Assembly: GCA_963921195.1 (NCBI GenBank) | Contig: OY992537.1 | Coordinates: 32,223,911 to 32,287,910 of the forward strand | Reading direction: 5' to 3' | DNA from: Pegoplata infirma | Taxonomy: Eukaryota > Arthropoda > Insecta > Diptera > Anthomyiidae | DNA length: 64,000 bases | Part shown: in pieces, positions 10,838 through 22,589 of the stretch | How positions within the stretch are numbered: position 1 is the stretch's first letter | How the letters are laid out: every line of letters begins with the position of its first letter | Notes under the pieces: model-generated | What the model saw: only the letters and a program-made list of their open reading frames with translations | What the model was told of the DNA's origin: nothing | Database searches by the model: none | Position numbers and translations under genes: made by a program

Positions 10838-11335
10838 TCAGGATTTTGAGTTATTCGCGGTTAAAGTGCCGAAAAAGGCCATTTTGGACCCTTTTTGAAA
10901 GCTTATAATATAAGATCCTGACATGCGTTTGACTTGGTATCAAGCTCATTTAAAAGTATATAATTTTCTCTATAAGACAAGATAAAATGTTCTTGGAATT
11001 TAATTTTTTAAAATGGTAAAAAAATCACTTACAAAAAACATTCCTTTTTTAAATATTTAGTTTATTTACACAGTGTTTTTTAACAAATTTCCATACAAAT
11101 ACATACGTAAATATTAGATTTAAAGCAATTGTGGCTAATGATTTTTTTACCATTATAAAAAATTAAATTCCAAGAAAATTTGATTTTGTCTTAAAGAGAA
11201 AATTACGCACTTTCGAATGAGCTTAATATCAAGTCATTCGCATGTCAGAATCTTATTTTATAGGCGCTCAAAAATGGCCAAAATGGGCCTTTTTTGACAC
11301 TTTAACCGCGATTTTCTCAAAATTGTGACGTGATA
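10838..11335. repeat. Palindromic repeat with GATTCCAAATC flank
   Basis: Two arms of about 230 bp (10850-11040 and 11120-11330) are inverted copies. CGCGGTTAAAGTG, AAAATGGCC-like words and AATTAAATTCCAAGAA recur complemented around a centre near 11090. GATTCCAAATCTGC sits just outside at 10803, as in the 4.4-5.0 kb palindrome. Confidence 0.65.
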
Positions 11336-11472
11336 GAAAAATTTGAGTGACGGCCTATAAACTTTTCTTGGGTTTATTCAAAACGCAGCGACAAACCTCA
11401 GATTTGTAGAGCGGTGTTATTTTTTCATTAATTTTTTTCATCAATTTTTTTTTTATCAACTTTTTTTTTCTT

Positions 11473-12346
11473 TTTATACCCTCCACTCTAGTGATAGAGG
11501 GTATATATAAGTTTGTCATTCCGTTTGTAACACCTCGAAATATTGGTCTAGGACCCCATAAAGTATATATATTCATGATCCTCGATCGATTTTAAGACGA
11601 TCTAGCGATGTCCGTCCGTCCGTCCGTCCGTCTGTCCGTCTGTCTGTCTGTCTTTTGAAAACACGCTAACTTTTGAAAGACTTAATGGAGGCTCCTGAAG
11701 TTTGGCATATATGTTTGGCATTTACCTGGTCAGGTTGGTATTGTAACCCAGCGAAATCGGTCCAGTGGTTCAAAAGTTATAAGCAAATGAGTGAATTTCG
11801 GCAAATGTTTTTTTGGAATTTACGAGATAAAACACACGGTAACTTTCGAACGGCAATTCTGAGGGTGCTGAAGTGTGGCATATATATTTGTCGTTCCTCA
11901 GGTCCGGTTCTTTTTAAATTTCAGCCAAATCGGTCCAGTGGTTCAAAAGTTATTAGCAAAACCGTAAATTTCAGATTCGCCTCACCTTAAATTCACGTGT
12001 TGAAAACCCGTTAAACATGTTTTAAAAACATTGGTAAGTCACAAAAATATTTTACATGGCATTTTTGTCACTCAAAAATATTTTTACACTAAAAGAAAAA
12101 AAAAATACACTCGAAAAAAATTTTACACTCAAAAAAAAAATTTTACACTCAAAAAAAAAATTTAGTAAATTATTTTTTTTTTTTGAAAAATTAGTTAAAA
12201 TAAAATTTTTTTTTTACACAAAATAAAATATTTTTAATCAAAAATGTAATTTTTTCACTCTAGAAAATTTACTATAACTTAAAAAGGGCATTGTGGAGGG
12301 TATTCATAGATTCGGCCAAGTCGAATTTAATTTTTCTACTTGTTTT
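11473..12346 (-). mobile_element. DINE-like element, subfamily B, reverse copy
   Basis: In minus orientation the 3' end is the hairpin TATACCCTC...GAGGGTATA (11475-11506). A segment reading GTCTAGGACCCCATAAAG on the plus strand, an ATCGATTTTAAGACG core and a long GTCC/GTCT tract (11608-11652) follow. The 5' end, on the plus strand, is GGCATTGTGGAGGG then TCGGCCAAGTCGAATTTAA (12289-12330). The forward copy at 41323 gives the full-length pattern. The open frame at 11673-11990 lies wholly inside it and is not a gene. Confidence 0.75.
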
Positions 12347-12800
12347 TTATCAAATTTTTTTTTTCCTCAATTTTTTTTTCCTCATATTTTTTTTTTCATC
12401 AAATTTTTTTTCATCAATTTTTTTTCATTATTTTTTTTTTCATTAAATTTTTTTTTTCATAAATTTTTTTTTCATAAATTTTTTTTATCATATGTTTTTT
12501 CATCAATTTTTTGTTTTCATCAAATTTTTTTATTAAACTTTTTATTATCAATTTTTTTCTCACCAAAAAAAATTTTTTTCATATTTTTTTTTTCATTAAT
12601 TTTTTTTTACATCAAAAATTTTTCTTTTCATCAAAAAGTTCTCAAAAACTTTTTTTCATCAAAATTTTTTTTCACCAAAAGTTTTGGGTTCATTAAATTT
12701 TTTTTTAACATTATATTGTTTTTTGTGAAAAAAAATAAATTTTTTTACCAAAGCTACTTTTTCACCAAGTCTAAGCTTTTCGCATAAAAAATTTCCATTT
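12347..12800. repeat. Poly-T tract with CATCAA spacers
   Basis: Runs of 6-12 T are separated by CATCAA, CATTAA or CACCAAAA. The same composition tails repeat F at 9.8 and 18.3 kb and occurs at 31.4 and 41.1 kb. The apparent 164-residue phenylalanine-rich frame is an artefact of the T runs. Confidence 0.8.
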
Positions 12801-12926
12801 TTTTATCAAATGTACATAAAACAAGTGAGAGCGTTATATTCTTTGGTGCCGAGTCTTTTGTTCTCTCCAAAATGTAAAAACACTTTTTTGCACTTATTTT
12901 TCAACTCACTTACGAAATGTACAACT

Positions 12927-14202
12927 CCCAGCAAAACTTAGATTACCAAATAAGGTATAAAATAAGGTATATGATCTCTTATTTTATACATTGCAGCATT
13001 GATGATTTTAACAGGCGATGAGACTCAAAGTAATGCATCCACATTATCACATAGAATACCAGTAAGGTATAAAATAAGTCATAAATTTATAACAAAGAAT
13101 ACCAGTAAGGTGTAAAATATATGATATTTTATAGGTTACGAGTAAGGTATATAATATAGCATACCAGAACGTAATATATAAGGTGTTACGAGTAGTGAAA
13201 AAGTAATTTTGTATTAAATTTACTCACGTGATTGTAAGTGAGTGTAAGTAGATATAATATGCTAGTGAGTGTGTGTCGTTAGAAATTTCCTGTCGTGAGC
13301 CCATCTCTACACTCAAAAAATTATGTTAGTAAAATCAACTGAAAATGTCAGTTAAAATAACTACTTTGTAAGTTGTTTTGTGGTCAACTACTTTTTCAGT
13401 TAAATCAACTAACAATGTTAGTTATTTTAACTGACAAAAAACAACTGACTTATGTAGTAAAAACTACTTACATTTGTAGTCAAAACAACTAAAATGTAGT
13501 AAAAATAAAATAATCTATATATAATTTTTTTTTTTCAAAAAATTCTTCAGAAAAAAATTGAAGACGAAATTTTTTCCATTTTTTTTTTTTTTTAAAGTTG
13601 TGAAAAATAAAAAAAACGAAATTTTTTTTTTATTTTTTCGAAAAAAACTTTGAAAATTTTTCAGAGATAAAAAAAATAAAATTAACTACTTTAAATAACT
13701 GTTACTACATTACAGTACTTTTTTGTTAGTTATTAAAAAAACGACTTAAAATTACTAACAGAAATAGTTGTTTGATATTTTTCATACAAAAACAACTGAC
13801 TTTGTAGTTAAAAACAACTAACTACTGTAAAATATACAAACAACTAACATGTAGTAACTTACATAATTTTCTGAGTGTAGTTTAAACTTATGCATTTTTT
13901 ATAAAATAATTATTTTTTATGTTATTGTAATGCATTATTTCAAACATTCAAATAATACATAATGTAACCAAATATAAATCATCCATGATATAATGTTTAG
14001 AAATAATAAATATGAAATACATTTTTCCAACAATCATGCATTACGTAGCAAATTATTAGTAATGCATTATTTTTTACTTTAAAATAATACGTTGTGGAAC
14101 AAATGTTTGGTAAGACATCCTAAAATAATGCTACAAATAAGGTATATACATTACCTGGTAATGTGTTATATAATCACTACCCATTACCAAAGTTTTGCTG
14201 GG
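12927..14202 (+). mobile_element. CCCAGCAAAACTT MITE, copy 2 (interrupted)
   Basis: Same ends and interior order as copy 1, flanked by CT on both sides. It is enlarged by a nested element at 13310-13877 inserted at the point that reads CATCTCTAGTTTAAAC in copy 1. That uninterrupted copy proves the insertion. Confidence 0.85.
13310..13877. mobile_element. 568-bp TA-flanked MITE, CACTCAAAAAATTATGT ends
   Basis: The ends CACTCAAAAAATTATGT and ACATAATTTTCTGAGTG lie between TA dinucleotides (13308-13309 and 13878-13879). The empty site in copy 1 of the host MITE confirms a TA duplication, as for Tc1/mariner-type MITEs. The interior is rich in AACTGAC/GTTAGTT words on both strands. Relatives are at 34388, 37751 and 28963-29000. 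Confidence 0.85.
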
Positions 14203-15107
14203 CTCTTTTGGTTTTAAATGAGTACAAAATTCGCAGGCATTTTTCAGTAAAAAAGAATTGAAAAAAAAAATTAACCCTCATCAATTTCAAAATTATTATA
14301 TAAATTAATCCATTAAAAACAAAAAATATCAGATTTAAAAGGAAAAAGAAAAATACCTGCGAATTTTGTACTATTACCCAAAATATATATTACTGAAGAA
14401 ATATGGTGTACTTAAAAGTTTTTCGCAAAGGAAAAAATATTTTTACGCATTTTTGTTACTTTTTAAAAATTAAATTGTTTGCATTTTCAAAAATTTCCTA
14501 AAAGCACAAGACTTAAGCTTTCTTATGTGCCAAGAATTGTGAAATTCGGATAATTGGTTAAAAACTTAGAGTATGTTTTACGTGATGTATTTGTCTCACT
14601 TTTGCAAAAAATTCCCGCCATAATAAGGTAGGTACACCGAATTAAAAAAAAAATAAAGTACCATTATCATAGATATGTTGGCTTTCTATATTTGGCTAAG
14701 CAAAATCATTCGGCTCAGATTCATTCATTCATTAAATTTGTTTAAAACCTTTGTTTGTCATAAACACACTCCACTGTATTTTTCTTTTTTTTTTTTGTTA
14801 TTTAAGTCTGTTTTTGATGGTAGATAAAATTCACATTGGCGTAAAATTTTAACACCTGTTTAATATACACAAAATGTTGCTGTTCTTATGCTGATTTTTT
14901 TTCTTATCCATTTATTTTTTTTTATGTGAAATTGAAACTTCTGTTTAAAATAAAAGTTTTGCGTATTTTTTCATGTAGAACGCAAAATTTGGTCTACTCA
15001 TTACAATTTTATTTAAATTGTTGGTTTTAGCCAATACGCTACGGTGATGATTTTAATTTGATTTTGTAAGAGCAATTTGTCCATTGAAAGATATATGTTT
15101 GGGGAAA
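14203..15107. other. AT-rich stretch with a short hairpin
   Basis: No gene is seen. GAGTACAAAATTCGCAGG at 14219 is complemented at about 14358-14378, giving a 160-bp hairpin. This short sequence also occurs in DINE-like debris at 6.1 and 17.2 kb. Confidence 0.5.
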
Positions 15108-15110
15108 CTA

Positions 15111-17095
15111 CACCATTTACAGATGCAATTCGAAAAAGATCAATTGTAATTCGAAGATTCTATTTGTAATTCGAAGATTCCATTTGTAATTCGAAGATTC
15201 CATTTGTAATTCGAAGATTCCATTTGTAATTCGAATACTCCAATTGTAATTCGAAGATTCCATTTGTAATTCGAAGATTCCAATTGTAATTCGAAAAAGA
15301 TCAATTGTAATTCGTAAAAGATCAATTGTAATTCGTAAAAGATCAATTGTAATTCGTAAAAGATCAATTGTAATTCGTAAAAGATCAATTGTAAATCGAA
15401 AAAGATCAATTGTAATTCGTAAAAGATCAATTGTAATTCGTAAAAGATCAATTGTAATTCGAAGATTCCAATTGTAATTCGTAAAAGATCAATTTTAATT
15501 CGAAAAAGATCAATTGTAATTCGAAGATTCCAATTGTAATTCGTAAAAGATCAATTGTAATTCGAAAAAGATCAATTGTAATTCGAAAAAGATCAATTGT
15601 AATTCGTAAAAGATCAATTGTAATTCGTAAAAGATCAATTGTAATTCGAAAAAGATCAATTGTAATTCGTAAAAGATCAATTGTAATTCGAAAAAGATCA
15701 ATTGTAATTCGAAAAAGATCAATTGTAATTCGTAAAAGATCAATTGTAATTCGAAAAAGATCAATTGTAATTTGAAAAAGATCAATTGTAATTCGAAAAA
15801 GATCAATTGTAATTCGTAAAAGATCAATTGTAATTCGTAAAAGATCAATTGTAATTCGAAAAAGATCAATTGTAATTCGAAAAAGATCAATTGTAATTCG
15901 AAAAAGATCAATTATAATTCGAAAAAGATCAATTGTAATTCGTAAAAGGTCAATTGTAATTCAAAAAAGATCAATTGTAATTCGAAAAAGATCAATTGTA
16001 ATTCGTAAAAGATCAATTGTAATTCGTAAAAGATCAATTGTAATTCGAAGATTCCATTTGTAATTCGAAGATTCCATTTGTAATTCGAAGATTCCAATTG
16101 TAATTCGAAAACCAACGAGTAAATCAACAAAAAAAACAATGTTTTTAAAGGCGTAAGAAACGATTTTATACTCGTTGTTTTCGAATTACAATTGGAATCT
16201 TCGAATTACAAATGGAATCTTCGAATTACAAATGGAATCTTCGAATTACAATTGATCTTTTACGAATTACAATTGATCTTTTTCGAATTACAATTGATCT
16301 TTTTCGAATTACAATTGATCTTTTACGAATTAAAATTGATCTTTTTCGAATTACAATTGATCTTTTTCGAATTACAATTGATCTTTTTCGAATTACAATT
16401 GATCTTTTTCGAATTACAATTGATCTTTTACGAATTACAATTGATCTTTTACGAATTGCAATTGATCTTTTTCGAATTACAATTGATCTTTTTCGAATTA
16501 CAATTGATCTTTTTCGAATTACAATTGATCTTTTACGAATTACAATTGATCTTTTTCGAATTACAATTGATCTTTTTCGAATTACAATTGATCTTTTACG
16601 AATTACAATTGATCTTTTTCGAATTACAATTGATCTTTTACGAATTACAACTGATCTTTAACGAATTACAATTGATCTTTTTCGAATTACAATTGATCTT
16701 TTTCGAATTACAATTGATCTTTTACGAATTACCATTGGAATCTTCGAATTACAATTGATCTTTTTCGAATTACAATTGATCTTTTACGAATTACAATTGG
16801 AATCTTCGAATTACAATTGATCTTTTTCGAATTACAATTGATCTTTTACGAATTACAATTGATCTTTTTCGAATTACAATTGATCTTTTTCGAATTACAA
16901 TTGATCTTTTTCGAATTACAATTGATCTTTTTCGAATTACAATTGAAATCTTCGAATTACAAATGGAATCTTCGAATTACAATTGGAGTATTCGAATTAC
17001 AAATGGAATATTCGAATTACAAATGGAATCTTCGAATTACAAATAGAATCTTCGAATTACAATTGATCTTTTTCGAATTACATCTGTAAATGGTG
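15111..17095. mobile_element. Foldback-like element built from opposed 21-bp arrays
   Basis: The outer ends CACCATTTACAGATG and CATCTGTAAATGGTG are exact complements, flanked by TA on both sides (15109-15110 and 17096-17097). Each arm is a tandem array: about 47 units at 15125-16112, and an inverted array of similar size at 16183-17082. Most units are 21 bp (TTCGTAAAAGATCAATTG or a GAAAAAGATC form). A 20-bp GAAGATTCCATTTG variant clusters at both distal and proximal ends. A 70-bp unique loop (16113-16182) separates the arms. The architecture matches Drosophila FB elements, but the unit sequence is unrelated as far as I can judge. Confidence 0.85.
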
Positions 17096-17099
17096 TAGA

Positions 17100-18280
17100 C
17101 ATTCCAGAATCGATGATTTTTTGTTTGAAATTGTCACAAATAATCTTTTGTAAGAACAAGTTGTTTTTCTAAAAACAAATATTTTTTGTTTTTCATAGAA
17201 AAAATGTCTGCGAAGTTTGTACTCTTGCCCAAACCATTGAATCATGATAATGTATTGCGGTATAAAAGGTGATTTTTCTAAAGCAAAATTTTTCTTGAAA
17301 AAATAAAGCGATATTAATTTGTTATTCCATGCAAAACACATCGAAATACCGCTCGAGGACCCCATTTTGTTTATATATTATAGACCCGTTAAGGTTTCTA
17401 AGACATTTTAGTGATATCCATCAATCTGCTGTCGAAATTGTCGATAAAAAACTTTTTTATGAAAAAAAGTTTTTAATGAAAAAAGATTATTGATAAAAAA
17501 TATTTAATAAAAAAAAATTGTCTAAGGTGCAATTTACGGGTCACGAATATTTTGAAAACAAAAATATGCCACGATTAAAATTTAAGGGGACTGGGCCCCG
17601 GAAGATCTCCTGGAGCAAAACAACATCCCCACCCATCTACATGTATGTATGGGTATTCAAATAAAAGGTAATTTGCTAACGATTGCAAATATGTATTTTT
17701 TTGTATGTATTTTAACAATATTGTACCCCCTAGACCCATTTTAGTATCTTTCTGTTCAAAAGTTTAGCCATTTAATAATTAACCGGGTAAAAGCCTTGAT
17801 ACACAAAACAAAATTTATTTTACGTTAAGGTACATTGCAATTTAGTAATATTTCTAAGAATTAGAAATATGAAACAAAAATTCAAACCTAACGGACATTT
17901 TTCAAGACTTGAAAAGTCCTACTAAGGGTTAACAATGGGAAAAAGATGGATTAAGTTTCTGCCAAATGAATACAACACGAATTAATGGTGAATACGGGTT
18001 ATTCAACACAAAGAGGAGTAATTCCAATTCTTAATTTCTTCAAAAGTTTCATTTAAATGGCTAATTTTATTCTGACATACATTAAGTGTGTGGCAATCGA
18101 AGGAGTGCTGATGATGGAAGGGTGGCATCTTCCGAAAGCTGTCGACATCTCCACTTAGCCTGTGTTGTCACTTGATTTTTTTCAGATTTTCTCATTGTAC
18201 AACAATTATTATTTCTCAGAAATAATTAATATGGACTCAAACCGAACTAAATAAAAATTCAGTTATAAAATATACAGTCC
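17100..18280. other. Non-coding stretch with a DINE-like fragment
   Basis: About 17200-17440 carries a minus-strand DINE-like remnant (CTGCGAAGTTTGTAC, GAGGACCCCATTTTG, then a degraded core). The remainder, including the GC-richer patch 17578-17640, shows no domain-bearing frame. Confidence 0.5.
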
Positions 18281-19075
18281 AACAAAAAAAAATATGATAA
18301 AAAAATATTGATGAACAAAATAATTCGATAAAAAAAAAATTTTGGTAAAAAAATATTGATAAAAAAAAATATTGATGAAAAAAAAAAAAATGATGAGAAA
18401 ATATTGATGAAAAAATATTGATGAAAAAAAAAATAATAATAATGTCAAAAAATATTGATGAAAAAAAATATTGATTGAAAAAAAATATTGATCAAAAAAA
18501 AAATATTGAAAAAACAAAAAATATTGATAAAAAAAAAAAGATTGATCAAAAAAAATATTGAGGAAAAAAAATATTGCTGAAAAAAAAAATATTGAAGAAA
18601 AAAATTATTGATGAAAAAAAAAAAAAAAAAATATTGATGAAAAAAAAACAATGTTGATGAAAAAAAAAATATTGATGAAAATAAAAAAATATTGAGGAAA
18701 AAAAATATTGATGAAAAAAAAAATATTCATTAAAAAAAAAAATATTGAGAAAAAAATATTGACAAAAAAATATTGATGAAAAAAAAAATATTGATGAAAA
18801 AAAAATATTGATGCAAAATAATTATGTTACGTTTTATTCACCAGCTGGTGAGTATTTGTTTTATTCCCAACGAGGTGAATTATTATCCAAGTTACAAACC
18901 CAAGTTACAAACATTTTTGGTTTTAAGAAAATGAAAACAGTTATTCCAATTTTCTTTTTTGTTAATCGTTAGCTTATATAGTCAAACTGAGGTGGCGTCC
19001 TGCAACTTTTTTAAAATTAGACACCAGTCTAAAAACATTATCATGTAAAAACTGAAAAAAATTCATTCGTACAAA
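18281..19075 (-). repeat. Dispersed repeat F, copy 2 (inverted), with A-rich tail
   Basis: Reverse orientation of the 9345-10040 repeat. The tail at 18281-18835 is A-runs broken by ATATTGATG (about 30 units). The body at 18836-19075 has CACCAGCTGGTGAG, GAGGTGAATTATTATCC and GTCAAACTGAGGTGGCG. It lacks the hairpin MITE and so serves as its empty site. Phenylalanine-rich reverse frames are artefacts. Confidence 0.7.
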
Positions 19076-19439
19076 ATATTTTTTTTACATTAAACATTTT
19101 ACTGAGAATACACTAGTTTACAGAGATTTTGATCCACGACTAGTTGCATGTAAAATCTTCATTTTGCATGTAAAATCTAATGCTTAATCTGAAAATCCAC
19201 TCCAAAGTTTCAAAACAAGAACGATTTTCGAGATATTGCCAATTGTTCAAATTTTCATCTTTTTATATAACTGGTTTTACGACTTTTTTGGCAAAATAAA
19301 ACTTACAAGAAATTCTCATAAATTTACTAGATTTTTTTTTGTAAAAAATCTTGGAAATTTGAAAAATTACAAGAAAAACTGTAAATTAACAAAAAAAAAA
19401 TTCAATCGAAAATTATTTGTTAAGACGCAAGAAAAACTG

Positions 19440-19754
19440 TCAAATATTGGTAAAATGGGATAACGAGACTTTTTCTAGTAATTTGGCAAGGTATTGTTTT
19501 TTAATGTGTAATGAGGAAAAAATTACCTCTAACTTGAATAAACTCTTTTTCAAATCCAAATAATTTTTTAAGTCAATAGCATATATTTTATTCGGTGTTA
19601 GATTTCCTGATTTTTTTTTCACAATTGTTTTAATACTATGTTGCATATTCTCTTCATTTTTCACCTTCAAAAACAATAAACTTTTAAGTTTTTTTTTTTC
19701 ATTATTTTTTTCTGTTTCATTGTTTTTTAATTTAAAATTCTTTAGATTTTCCAT
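19440..19754 (-). CDS. Possible small hypothetical ORF (104 aa)
   Basis: A 104-codon frame starts at an ATG with a fly-like context (CAACAATGG). The product is lysine/leucine-rich, with no signal peptide and no domain I recognise. A middle segment (NLTPNKIYAIDLKNYLDLKK) is less biased than the surroundings. It is not part of any repeat I identified. There is no convincing splice donor at the end, and the stop lies in ordinary AT-rich sequence. In DNA this AT-rich a frame of this length can be chance. I give it only as a candidate. Confidence 0.2.
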   Translation of the reverse strand: MENLKNFKLKNNETEKNNEKKKLKSLLFLKVKNEENMQHSIKTIVKKKSGNLTPNKIYAIDLKNYLDLKKSLFKLEVIFSSLHIKKQYLAKLLEKVSLSHFTNI

Positions 19755-20079
19755 TGTTGTTTTTTATATGTATAATTTTTTTCTCTACCCTCATTAATTA
19801 TTCATTTTCCGACAACATAACAAACATTTTCTAACAACTAAACTAAAGTACTAAAAATACAAATTAAATGGAAATAAATTAAAATTTCTATTCAATAAGG
19901 CATTGTTTTGTTTTTTTGTTAAAACAAACTAAGAATTTAAACATAAATTTATAAAATATTTAATGTAAATACTATAAAAATAAACATGATTATAAATAAA
20001 GGGGAATTTATAAATAAATTAAGAAGTTTAATTAAGGATGTTTATTAAGGTGGAGCAAATGTGATTGGAGACAAATTTC
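19755..20079. other. AT-rich stretch
   Basis: Nothing recognisable. It is A/T homopolymers without repeat boundaries. Confidence 0.5.
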
Positions 20080-20340
20080 TTTATTTGTGGCTGCAAAGTT
20101 GAAAGAAAGTATGAAGTGAGGTTGAGATTGCTAGAAAAAGAATTGTAGTGTTGGAAACTGTCAAAATTTATTCTGTAGAAACTATAAATATTCACATATA
20201 TAAAAAAACAATTTCCATTAACAAGACAAACCGACATTTAAAATCCTACTGTTGATAACACTTACTGGAGTGTTTGAAACCGGTATGGGAATACCAGAAA
20301 TGTCTATAATTTTAAGAAATTAAATTTTTCTTCTGCATTT
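20080..20340. repeat. Dispersed repeat D, copy 1
   Basis: It shares TGAGGTTGAGATTGCTAG, CTGTCAAAATTTATTCTG, AACCGACATTTAAAATCC and CTGGAGTGTTTGAAACCGG with copies at 22.6, 48.3/49.4 and 59.7/62.8 kb. It is the uninterrupted copy and provides an empty site for the 59846-62808 palindrome (ACATATATAAA). It is unclassified and has no coding sequence. Confidence 0.7.
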
Positions 20341-20626
20341 TTTTAACTTGAACCCTTAAGGAACCTAAAGACATTGCTCCACAGATGCAATTTTTGATAA
20401 ATTTGATTAAAAAAAACAAAAAAAAAAATACTCCGCTCTAATTAAAAACTATCACTCTTTTAAAATTTTAATTTCCATTAAAGCTAAAGTTGAAATAAAA
20501 GTTTTAGCTGTGTTTTTTGTTTAATGGATTTACACAACAATATTCGAGTAAAAATATAAAAATATTTAGCTATTGATTTGTGTCTTTAATGTTAAATGTT
20601 GGTAACCCTTGCGAAATATATATTTG
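20341..20626. other. AT-rich stretch before the palindrome
   Basis: No gene or repeat boundary seen. Confidence 0.4.
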
Positions 20627-22572
20627 GGGCATTCCATGTCAAATCGGACACTTTGAAAATTTTTTTTTTAGATTATCCCAATTTGTTAACAGTTTTTAGG
20701 TCCCTTCGAAAATTCCTTCGTGGTAAATTTTCAGATTTTTTTGATGACCCGTTCAAAAGATATCGAATATTTAAAAATTGGTAGTTTGTTCCTTTACTCA
20801 AACTTCTTTTACTCGTAACTTCTTCAATAATGGTCCAAATTTTTTTTTTTTTTTTTTTTAATTTTTGTTATTTTACGTACTTTTAAAAAAATAAATCCCA
20901 AAAAAATTCTTAAAAGCGCTCTAGTATGCGATTTTTAAGTTTTAAAATTTAAATCTCATTTTCGAAAATGTTTGTACTCTTCGATTTTTTTTAAATTTTT
21001 TTATGTAAAACATCTATCTTTCTACAAATTTTTTGCCCAGGAGGATCTTGGAATAACGATTATTACTATTATTTTAAATTTTTTGAAAAAATTTTATTGT
21101 AATTTTCCAATTCTAAAATGATTTCTACTGCTCAAATGGTGCGTCATAGAGGGGTCCTTTATAAGACCGACCCCCAGTAATTTTTACATCTTAACATTTC
21201 TTTGGAACAAATTAATACCCTATCTCCAATTTCTAATGAGGCTCCCACACAAAACGACATTTTTTTAAATTTGCTCCAACCGCTCTAACTGCCCTAATAG
21301 TGCTCTTAGAGCAACAAAATGTATGACCGCCCACAATATTTTTTTAGTCCAAACATTTTCTCTGAACACACCTACCCTCTATCTCTAATTGTTAAGGCGG
21401 TCCCCATACAATTATTTTTATTTTTTGTAAATTTGTTTTATTTAATCAGCTTTTACCGGTCTAATGGTGCGTCCAAGAGGGGTCATTAGTGAGACCGACC
21501 CCCATTTATTTTTAGCCTGCAACATTTTTTTTTTTAAATATACCTACGCCCAAATCCACTCCCTAAGCAGGCTCCCATACAAAATTACATTTTTAAAAAA
21601 ATTTGCTCCAACTGTTATTTGTATGGGAGCCTACTTAGGGAGTGGAGATAGGGCGTAGGTATATTTTAATAAAATGTTGTAGGGTAAAAATAAATGGGGG
21701 TCGGTCTCACTAATGCCCCTCTCGGACGCACCATTGGACCGGTAGAAGCTGATTAAATAAAACAAATTTACAAAAAATTAAAAAAATTGTATGGGGACCA
21801 CCTTAACAGTTAAAGATAGAGGGTAGGTGTGTTCAGAGAAAATGTTTGGACTAAAAAAATATTGTGGGTCGGTCATACATTTTGTTGCTCTAAGGGCACT
21901 ATTAGGGAAGTAAGAGCGGTTGGAGCATATTTTAAAAAATATCGTTTTGTGTGGTAGCCCCCTTAGAAATTGGAGATAGGGTATTAGTTTGTTCCAAAGA
22001 AATGTTAAGACGTAAAAATTAATGGCGGTCGGTCTTGAAAATGACCCCTCTCTGACGCACCATTGGAGCAGTAAAAATGATTTTAAGATTGGAAAATTAC
22101 AATAAATTTTTTTCAAAAAATTTTAAAAAATAGTAATAATCGTTATCCCACGATCCTCCTGGGCAAAAATTTGTAGAATCGATAGAAGTTTTACACAAAA
22201 AATTTCAAAAAAATCGAAGAATACAAACATTTTCAAAAATGAGGTTTAAATTTTAAAACTTAAAAATCGCATACTGGAGCGCTTTTAAGAATTTTTTGTG
22301 ACTTTTTTCTTAAGAAGTACGTAAAAAAACAAAAATTTTTAAAAAAAAAATTGAAATTTGGACCATTATTGAAGAAGTTATAAGTAAAAGAAGTTTGAGT
22401 AAAGAAACAAACTACCAATTTTTAATAATTTGAAATCTTTTGAACGGGTCATCAAAAAAGTCTGAAAATTTACCACGAAGGAGTTTTCGAAGGGTACTAA
22501 AAACTGTAAACAAATTGGGAAAATCTAAAAAAAAAAAAAATTTAAAGGTGTCCGATTTGGCATGGAATGCCC
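20627..22572. mobile_element. 1.95-kb near-complete palindrome (GGGCATTCCATG ends), copy 1
   Basis: The left end GGGCATTCCATGTCAAATCG is mirrored at the right (CATGGAATGCCC, ending at 22572), and matching continues to the centre at about 21600. Each arm of about 950 bp carries landmarks such as GGTGCGTCATAGAGGGG, CGATTATTACTATT and TAGAAGCTGATTAAATAAAA or its counterpart. The loop is only a few tens of bases. No transposase is seen. The frame at 22440-22658 is an arm segment, not a gene. A second copy lies at 26.7-28.9 kb and a related one at 46.1 kb. Confidence 0.85.
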
Positions 22573-22589
22573 TATATGTATGTGAGAAA

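Noticed and set aside
11673..11990. 105-codon frame with tryptophans, gene-like composition
   Set aside because: It lies wholly inside a DINE B element and is not kept open in the other copies.
12293..12787. 164-codon phenylalanine-rich frame, membrane-protein-like
   Set aside because: It encodes poly-T with CATCAA spacers. Similar tracts elsewhere are unrelated in frame.
15125..16112. CRISPR-like array of short repeats
   Set aside because: Units are contiguous with no unique spacers, the sequence is eukaryotic, and the array is one arm of a palindrome.
15140..17089. Long open frames (up to 188 codons) of repeated LQLIFFE/LQLIFYE on the two strands
   Set aside because: The DNA unit is 21 bp (7 codons) without stops in several frames at once. 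The frames exist in both arms and on both strands and follow the Foldback array exactly.
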